NCBI GenBank assembly: GCA_022828595.1
Contig: JAKGHH010000005.1
Coordinates: 26,982,193 to 27,046,192 of the forward strand
Direction: 5' to 3'
From: Nelumbo lutea
Lineage: Eukaryota; Streptophyta; Magnoliopsida; Proteales; Nelumbonaceae
Length of the DNA stretch: 64,000 bases
The stretch's first letter is position 1. Each line of letters opens with the position of its first letter. Shown piece by piece: positions 57,901 to 64,000 of this stretch. A program made the position numbers and the translations under genes. Under the pieces are notes generated by a model. That model was given only the letters and a program-made list of their open reading frames with translations. It ran no database searches and was not told the DNA's origin.

Positions 57901-58988
57901 TTGATATAGAGTCCGAAATTCAGGAGGCTTTTAATGAATAGGGAAGTTGAAGAATGCATCTCTCTTTTAGAGAAACTAGAGAGTGTAAAACCTGCAACTC
58001 ATCAGAGAGATGAGCAACTAGTGGAAAGAAAGCAAGAATGGAAAGTTCACAGTCAAATCGTACTATATGGCTATCAGCAGGACTGATTAATATTCAAGTC
58101 ATCTTAAGGGAATCTGAGGAAACCCAGTCTCTCCAAGAGTTGAGGCTTTGGCTTGGCTGATAGCAATGGACAGCATTTTGACAGCCGATCACTTGAAATC
58201 CAGAGGTTGCCATATGGCTAGCAGATGCTGTCTTTGCAAGGAGCAGGAGGAAAATGCTAATCACCTATTTATATCCTGCAAGTTATCAGGATTCTTGTGG
58301 AGAAGTGTTTACACCAATGTTCAGGGTCTCTGGATTTCATCCAACTTCAACGGCAGAGATTTTCTCTACTTGGCCTAGGCTGAGTGGAAGTATGAAGGTG
58401 AAGGTGTTATGAAGTTGCATCCCATTTGCAGTATGCTGGAACATATGGAAAGAGAGAAACAGAAGGATTTTCTAAGACAAAGCCTTTAGGATGAACAAGA
58501 TGGTTGCGGTTGTAAGCAGATTAGTGGCAGATTGGGTGCTGATTCACCCAGATTTCAGACAGTTAGAAAAGGAGGACTTGGGAAATAGGTTAGGGGAGGT
58601 CCTGGATTTTCAAATATGTAATGTGGAATTTGCTCATTAATCTTAAGTTGGTCTTTGTATTTGGGTGATGACTTTCCACCCTTAATCTGTAATCTCTTTT
58701 TTCCTTAATAAAATTTTTATTTACTTATCAAAAAACAAAAGAAATGAAACTGATGTGAAATTGGTTCAAGGGTGTTCAACCAATATCTAGACTTAAGAGG
58801 GACACTACCATGCTACATGTGGTAAAAGTTGCTAAAGCGAACAATGCAATTCAAGTAGCTCAGGATCTATTCCCAGAAATCATTTACAAATAATACCCTT
58901 ACCGAGAGGTCATGACAAGATGCATTACTCGCTGCTTTTGAAATGAACATTGTTCTACAAGATCCAAAGTGAACTCATCTTTTGCTGC
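51961..58988 (-). CDS. TOM1-like (VHS-GAT) protein, C-terminal exons
   Basis: Three minus-strand exons join in frame: 58903-58988, 53773-53934 and 51961-52279 (188 codons plus stop). They give a GAT-domain segment ([54 protein letters not shown]), an acidic stretch ([15 protein letters not shown]) and a tail with [14 protein letters not shown] and [18 protein letters not shown]1-like proteins bind ubiquitin through VHS and GAT domains and deliver membrane cargo to endosomal sorting. Junctions have GT-AG ends and matching phases (2 and 2). The VHS exons are not visible to 64000, so the 5' part is presumably right of the window. The introns are large and carry transposons, yet the exons have no stops. 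The exact paralogue within the TOL family is not assigned. Confidence 0.8.
52280..53772 (-). other. Intron of TOM1-like gene
   Basis: A 1493-bp intron with donor GTATAT (ending at 53772) and acceptor TTGCAG (at 52280). It contains a 40-bp tandem duplication and open but unrecognised sequence on both strands at 53141-53620, possibly worn retroelement DNA. Confidence 0.7.
52684..52775. repeat. 40-bp tandem duplication
   Basis: ATGTATGTCA-GAGGAAGTGC and the following 20 bases occur at 52684-52723 and 52724-52764. The start of a third copy is at 52765. Confidence 0.85.
53935..55409 (-). other. Intron of TOM1-like gene, right-hand part without features
   Basis: This is the gene-proximal part of a 4968-bp intron (53935-58902). 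Ordinary AT-rich sequence; no RNA gene or coding pattern seen. Confidence 0.55.
55410..55810 (+). repeat. LTR-like block next to LINE
   Basis: The order of motifs (CATGTAATT, AATAAAAGAGA, a CTCTCTTCTTC pyrimidine run and a TTTACA end at 55810) parallels the Copia LTR at 61255-61557. It ends precisely where LINE endonuclease sequence begins. The left end is not defined and no target duplication was found. Confidence 0.4.
55811..58737 (+). pseudogene. 5'-truncated LINE in intron
   Basis: An L1-type LINE ORF2 lies antisense to the host gene. The end of the endonuclease ([20 protein letters not shown]), reverse transcriptase ([68 protein letters not shown]) and the zinc-binding tail ([18 protein letters not shown]) are in order. 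The catalytic FADD/YADD motif reads YAHE near 57187. Many frameshifts and stops are present. The 3' end is an impure A-rich tail after AATAAAATTTTTATTTAC (58705-58722). Confidence 0.88.
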
Positions 58989-60402
58989 CTACAAAGCAAT
59001 CCATAAGCAATCAATAAATATTGATTACAAATTGCATAAAGTCCATGAATCAATCAAGTAGAAAAGCAGGTCAAGCTGGGCAATATATAAGCACATTTCA
59101 CAGCATACCTACACTAATTTGCCAACATATTTTCCCTCAAGATAAAATCTTTTTAGTAAAATCAATCAATGAAAATTACTTCAGGTGGCCTAGAAGATCA
59201 GCACATAGATCAGCACATAGACTAGCAAAACAAGGGACTACTAGGGAGGTATTTTTTGGCCCATTTTGTAATTCTGAGATACTTTGAGGGGTCAACATCC
59301 TAACAGTTGTACATTGATAATCCTTTATTGAATGAAAGTTACTGTTTCCAATAAAAAAATCAATCAAAATTTGCTTGAAGGGGTAACCTGTCTTACCCAG
59401 TCTGTTAACCAACATTTGAGAAGTCAAACATGGAAAAGAGAGAGACATTGAAGATAATGAGGTGGCATTCCCAAGGGACAGTGGTGTAATTACAGTATTG
59501 AGACACATATAGTTAGTCATGGCAAGGTTTTAAAAACCGACCTGGAAATGGAACCATTCTAGCCACCGGTTTTCAGGTCAGCGGTTCAACCATCTGGGTC
59601 GAACGGATCAGGCGGTTTAGTCTTTTATTAAGAGAAAGAGACGTATCTGGTTGTTGCCACTCGGGTAAGAAAGAAAGAAAGAAAGAAAACAAGAAAAGAA
59701 GGAAAGAAAAAAAGAGATAAAGGAGGGAGGGCAGAAAGGAAAAAAAAAAGGAAAGGAAGGAGGAGGAGAAGGATCATCTGACATTCACCAGCGAAGGAAA
59801 CAACAATGGCAATAGAAACGCAACATTCGAGCATCAAATCTCTCTAATCTCAGATCTCAAATCTGATTTCACTATGATCTTTATCTCTCTCTGGGATGAT
59901 CTCAGATCTGAGATCATTCTTATCTCAGAGATCATTCTTCATTCTTGTCTCAGGCCATCGTATTTGAATCTCCTCTGCCTCCTTGTTAAACTGGGAACCG
60001 CTGTCTGGATCGAATGGGTTGACCGCCCAGGTCAGCAGTTCTTTGACCAAATCAATTGTTTCTAGCCCAGGAATGGGTTAAGGGTGAAACGGAACTGGTT
60101 GCCTGGACGGTTTTGGGCCAAAGGGTCTGACCATCCGGGTCAACGACGGTTTGAAAACATTGGATCATGGTGTCAAAAGAACACAAAATCATATGGAATT
60201 CCGAAGTAGTTTTTAAATATAGCAAAAATGGAAGAACAAAGGAACATGGTATTGCAAATAAGAAAGGCATGAGTTGGGTTTTAGAAGAACTGTATATTGT
60301 TGGAATGAGAAAAATCAGAAAGTTCAGTGACTCAAGATGCAATTTGGAGAGTCAAATATGTAGCGATAAACAAGAATACTTGAAAGCCAACAAATGCAAG
60401 AA
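58989..60402 (-). other. Upstream intron of TOM1-like gene, with repeat
   Basis: 59521-60165 looks like a MITE-like unit: GGTTTTAAAAACC near the left is mirrored by GGTTTGAAAACATT at the right, with GGTTGACC-type motifs inside. It also contains an (AAAG)n-rich purine stretch at 59668-59765. No exon was identified here. Confidence 0.45.
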
Positions 60403-60964
60403 CTTTATAAAGCTGAATTTTGATGGCAGCAGTGTAAGGAATCGAGGGCCCTCTGGGATTGGAGTCTTCAGGAATGAGGAAGGGATTGTTATTGCTTTAT
60501 TCTTTGGCCCTATTGGAGAAGGTGACTCTCTTAGCGCTGAGATCCTTGCAGCGCTTGAAGGAATTCAAAGAGCAAAGGAATTAAATATCAGTCGTTTGAT
60601 CCTGGAAGGTGATTCGAAGGTGGTGGTTAGTTGGTTGAAGACAGAGGACAGTGGTTTGTGGAACTTTAACAATGAAAAAAAACAGTTCTTATTGCCTGGG
60701 TAGGGACATTGAGATTCAGTACAGCTGGGTGAAGAGGAGTGCCAGCTCATTTGCGGATGGGTTGGCCAAGCAAAGAGTGAATAGGGAGTCTGTTTTTTGG
60801 GCTAGTTTTTAATCTTTTCTCTTTGCATTCCCTTTGTTTTCTGTTTTTGGGGAGCTAAGATATTTTATCTCCCCTTTTGTATCCATATTCCCTCTTTTCT
60901 TTTAATTTAATGAAGCTGGTGTTATTGATCAGAAAAAAAAAAAAAAAGCCAACAAATGCAAGAA
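60385..60964 (+). mobile_element. Young 5'-truncated LINE with target duplication
   Basis: The element occupies 60403-60946 and is flanked by an exact 18-bp duplication AGCCAACAAATGCAAGAA (60385-60402 and 60947-60964). It ends in 14 A (60933-60946). It encodes only the RNase H end of a LINE: KLNFDGSSVRNRGPSGIGVF, SAEILAALEGIQRAKEL, LILEGDSKVVVSWLK, and after a one-base slip in an A run (near 60675-60682) SWVKRSASSFADGLAKQRV. This is a textbook target-primed reverse transcription product, with 5' truncation, poly(A) and a long duplication. Confidence 0.92.
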
Positions 60965-61254
60965 GACACATGGAGGTGGACCATGTGTTTCAGAATAAGG
61001 TGCTTGAAGCACAAGTATGTGATATGTGTTGGTGAATCTAAATTTTTTAGGAAGTAAAAACAGGCTTTTCAAAATGGATTGCTCGGTTACAAGAAACAAA
61101 AAGCAGGTATCATTTTTTGGGGTGGATCCAATGAAATGGCAATATTGTCAGTTCAATAGGGCAGCAACTGGTTTTGGGTAATTATTGGGTATCCCCAATT
61201 GAAGACACCTTCCCCATCAGTGGTAGAAGAAGCTGATGAATGCCAAAAAGATCA
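60965..61254. other. Unassigned intronic or intergenic sequence
   Basis: Nothing recognised. It continues the sequence left of the LINE (pre-insertion site AAGAA then GACACATGG). Confidence 0.5.
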
Positions 61255-62340
61255 TGTAGAGAGACTGGGCCGAATTGGCCCTAGTATTTGTTTTATGTTT
61301 AAGCAGTGTTCTATTTATTTTGTGTTAATGGGCCTGCTAACTACTTTTTAATTTCTTTTAAGTTATTGCTTAGCTGGCCACCTACTTAAGGGCAGACATG
61401 TAATTAGCCTAATTAATTCAGATTAATAAAAGATTAGTGAAGGGAGAGAGGAACTCATCGAACTCTCTTCTTCTCCATCTGCTTCTTCTATTCCGCTGAA
61501 ATCTTCTTTTCTGCTATAATCAATATTTTTCTATCAGATTTGAAGGACAGATTTACATCTTGGTACCAAAGCAGTTCTTCCTCCTTTTTTGTTTTCCTTT
61601 TCTTTCCCATACACCCTTCGAATCTGGCCGAAGAATGAGAGGACTGTTTGCCTAGTTGGTAGAGGGTGTATGGAGAGATAAGTTCCTGATCAATCAGAGG
61701 ACTGTTTGCCTAGTTGGTAGAGGGTTTGGAGAGTGAGAATCTGGCCGAAGAATGAAGATTGCCAAGAAGTGAAGCTATTATTTTTCTACCCAAAACCCTA
61801 GCCAACTAGGGAGTTCTCAAGTTACAGGTTAAGGAGAAGGATTGGGTGTGGCGTTCAAGGCTTGGGAGGTTTATTTTGATCTCCAGAAGTGTGTGGTTGA
61901 GATTTGAAGAAGGTTGGGAGCTCTGGTAGGAGCAGCTACCTCTTCTCTCTTTCTCCCTGATAGCCAGGTGCAGTGAAACCCTAGTTTTTGAATCTCTTGG
62001 CACTGAACTGACCTTAGTTAGGTCCATAAAGACTGAAAACTAGTTTTTTTATTTTTGTTTGATCAATGGGGCAATCTAGAAGTGAAATGAAGCAGATGTC
62101 GGTATTTGAGGTTGGTCCGGTAGATTCCTTTTTGACCAGAGTGACCACAATTAAACTAGATGGAACCAATTATCTAGCCTGGGCAGTCTATACAAATTTA
62201 TGTTTGTAGGGTATCTCACAAGCAGTAAGGAGAAACCTATAGAGACGGACCCTGCACATGAGAAATGGATGCAAGAGAACTACACAATGATTGGATGGTT
62301 AGTTAACTAGTTTACAGGCTTCTAGTTTAATTTCCTATTG
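61255..62340 (+). mobile_element. Copia LTR and gag start, truncated
   Basis: LTR at 61255-61557 (TGTAGAG...TTTACA, 303 bp), then TGGTACCAAAGCAGTT at 61561, similar to a Met-tRNA primer site. A leader of about 500 bp follows and then a Copia gag start: SFLTRVTTIKLDGTNYLAW and ETDPAHEKWMQENYTMIGWL, with stops. The rest of the element is missing. The leader contains a 30-bp duplication at 61638-61667 and 61696-61725. Confidence 0.75.
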
Positions 62341-63048
62341 AGAAGGTTGGGTCTGGATTTGGGCTGATGAAGGATGGTGAATCAGGATTTGTGGTGGGTT
62401 TGCAAGGTCAATAAATGAACCTTTGGTAAAGGATAAAACCGTTTGTGTTGTTAGAAGGGTTACTCCCTTTCATGTAAGGAACAACAGGAAAACAAGGTGA
62501 ATGGTATCGACCCTGAATCTGGTTCAATACAATTGATGCAGGAAAATGATGTTGTTGACGAAGTTTCAAGTAAGGTAGACATACAAAAATTGGTGGATAG
62601 AGAGGTCACAATTGGGAAAAGCTTGGATCTGATGTTCTGGGTGGTGAGGAATTTGCTAGGAGAGCCTTCAAAGAATTTGAAAGAAAAAAGGAGGAAGAGA
62701 AAATGAAGAAAAAAGCTCAGCTGGAAAGGAACAAGGAATGGGATGAGGAATTCTCGAATCAAGAGGATGAGTTCACAGACGAAGTCTGATGTGGGCATCT
62801 GGAAGGGTTCTTGTGCTTGATTTGATTGGGGGCAGCTTCTAGACTTTTTTTTTGGTTCTTTGTATTGGGTCTACCTTGTGATCTTTATCAGAGTTGTTTG
62901 GGTATTCTTGTGTTCAAGGTGTGGTTTTCTAGGATCTTTTTTGGGTTTTTTGCGGGTGCTCCTTGCTTAGGGTGATGCCTCATCACCTCATGCTGTACTT
63001 TATATTTTCTTAATGAAGTTTTATTTGATTCTTCAAAAAAAAAAAAAA
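62341..63048 (+). mobile_element. LINE-like 3' tail with poly(A)
   Basis: The end CTTAATGAAGTTTTATTTG followed by a run of about 14 A (63035-63048) is typical of plant LINE 3' tails. Before it lies an open stretch (62643-62789) with EFARRAFKEFERKKEEEKMK and EEFSNQEDEFTDEV, which I do not recognise. No flanking duplication was found. Confidence 0.5.
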
Positions 63049-64000
63049 GGATATAAGAATCATTAAGGAATGAAAAGGCATATGGGGCCAATTTTTAACA
63101 AAAGAAGGGAAACTTTTGAGTCAAGATAAACATTATTTGTAAGAGAGGAGGATACAAAAACATTATTTGCAGATCATAGGGCTGGAACCTGGAGAATATA
63201 TAGATTTTATGATTATGTGACAGCAAGTAGGTATGTCCGATTACCTGACTCACTGCAAGAAAATGCCACAGCAAGGGATTGAGGAGTCTACAAGGCAGAG
63301 CAATGGGGTTTCTGAGGTTAGCCTTGGTGACAACCAATGGAGCAGCCATCTTATAGAATCAACAAAAATCTACCATGTACAATCTCATCTCACAACCACC
63401 ACACAAGGACCTGAAAGACATCCTTGTTAGTATTCAGCCCTAAGAGAAAGAAAGAAGAAGAGAATGTCAGATAGAGAGGGGCAGAAGTTAAATCTATCCA
63501 TCTTCCCTCAATAACATATATACTTGTATACTTAGATTACAAGGATGCCCCTAGTAGGGTGGTAACACTAAATAGCAAGGAAACAAACAAAATTTGACCC
63601 AGTGTTTTAAAAGGTGCACCTCAGGCACACCAAGGCACAGAGGCAAGGCACTTTCCAGGCTGGGCACCTCGCCTAGTCTAAGGCACACAACCATTGGACA
63701 AGTGCTCGCCTTTGCACCTAGGCATGCGCCTTAGGCCAGGCGACAGGTAGCCCAGGCGAGCGCTTGGATGATGTCTAAACTATAAGTCACTCCAAACTAG
63801 TAGTCGTACAAGACTACAGATTTGAACAGAAAATAAAAGAAAAAATAGAAGAGAAGAGAAGAGAAGAGAAGAGAGATGGAGAAGAAGAACTCGTGGAAGG
63901 GTTTTAGGAGAAGAAAGTGGTTGGTTGTGTTAAAACAGCCGCCCCACTCTTTGAATTTATATACATAGTTTCCTAATTGTGAAAGAACTTTAAGGCTTAC
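63049..64000. other. Repeat-rich right edge
   Basis: No gene is recognised. 63605-63780 carries GGCACCTCGCCTAG, TAGGCATGCGCCTTAGGC and related AGGCGAGCG motifs, a common dispersed plant repeat. 63847-63875 is an (AGAAG)n microsatellite. Confidence 0.5.
63847..63875. repeat. (AGAAG)n microsatellite
   Basis: About five pentanucleotide units. Confidence 0.95.

Noticed and set aside
62460..62798. 112-codon minus-strand ORF rich in Phe and Leu
   Set aside because: Antisense to a purine-rich plus-strand stretch; low-complexity hydrophobic translation with no domain.
63258..63350. Possible upstream exon of the TOM1-like gene with a good GTGAGT donor on the minus strand
   Set aside because: None of the three reading frames resembles VHS or linker sequence of this family.

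Overview
This is a flowering-plant nuclear window of AT-rich, repeat-dense DNA. The evidence is two recognisable plant genes (a UGT88-like glucosyltransferase and a DYW-type PPR protein), the C-terminal exons of a plant TOM1-like gene, and remnants of most plant transposon classes: Copia, Ty3/gypsy including the Tat lineage, L1-type LINEs, CACTA, Mutator-like and hAT-like elements. The species cannot be fixed from sequence. Intron and repeat style suggest a non-grass angiosperm with a medium to large genome. No tRNA, rRNA or CRISPR was found.

Layout. 1-1426 is a partial long Copia LTR (here called family A, about 1.95 kb), followed by a decayed Tat-type gypsy pol (1450-3960). A foldback element with a GC-rich palindromic core lies at 4312-4931, with a second copy at 50580-51200. 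5839-9298 is a complete LTR element that encodes only gag and protease. The UGT gene is at 9747-11189 (minus). A Mutator-like element with long inverted arms and a tandem-repeat core is at 11594-12713. AT-rich DNA leads to a solo family A LTR at 15353-17310.

18475-31141 is a nested transposon stack. A LINE is split by a short Copia (19086-21012) and by a non-autonomous CACTA (21713-30121). The CACTA carries a solo LTR (21838-22760) and the only family A Copia here with internal sequence (23706-29207), which itself contains another LTR-like block. Target duplications and restored LINE reading frames support the order of events.

The PPR gene (33285-35973, two exons) lies directly downstream of an hAT-like element that contains a foldback Mutator-like MITE. 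37258-48168 is again transposon debris: a Copia pol cut by an hAT-like element, a rearranged gypsy, a solo family A LTR and LINE and Copia tails. From 51961 to 58988 on the minus strand are the last three coding exons of a TOM1-like (VHS-GAT) gene; its introns hold LINE and LTR insertions, and its 5' part is probably beyond the right edge. 58989-64000 holds a young 5'-truncated LINE, a Copia LTR with gag start, another LINE-like tail and dispersed repeats.

The three host genes show no functional link to each other. The main interest is the transposon structure and the DYW domain on the PPR protein.
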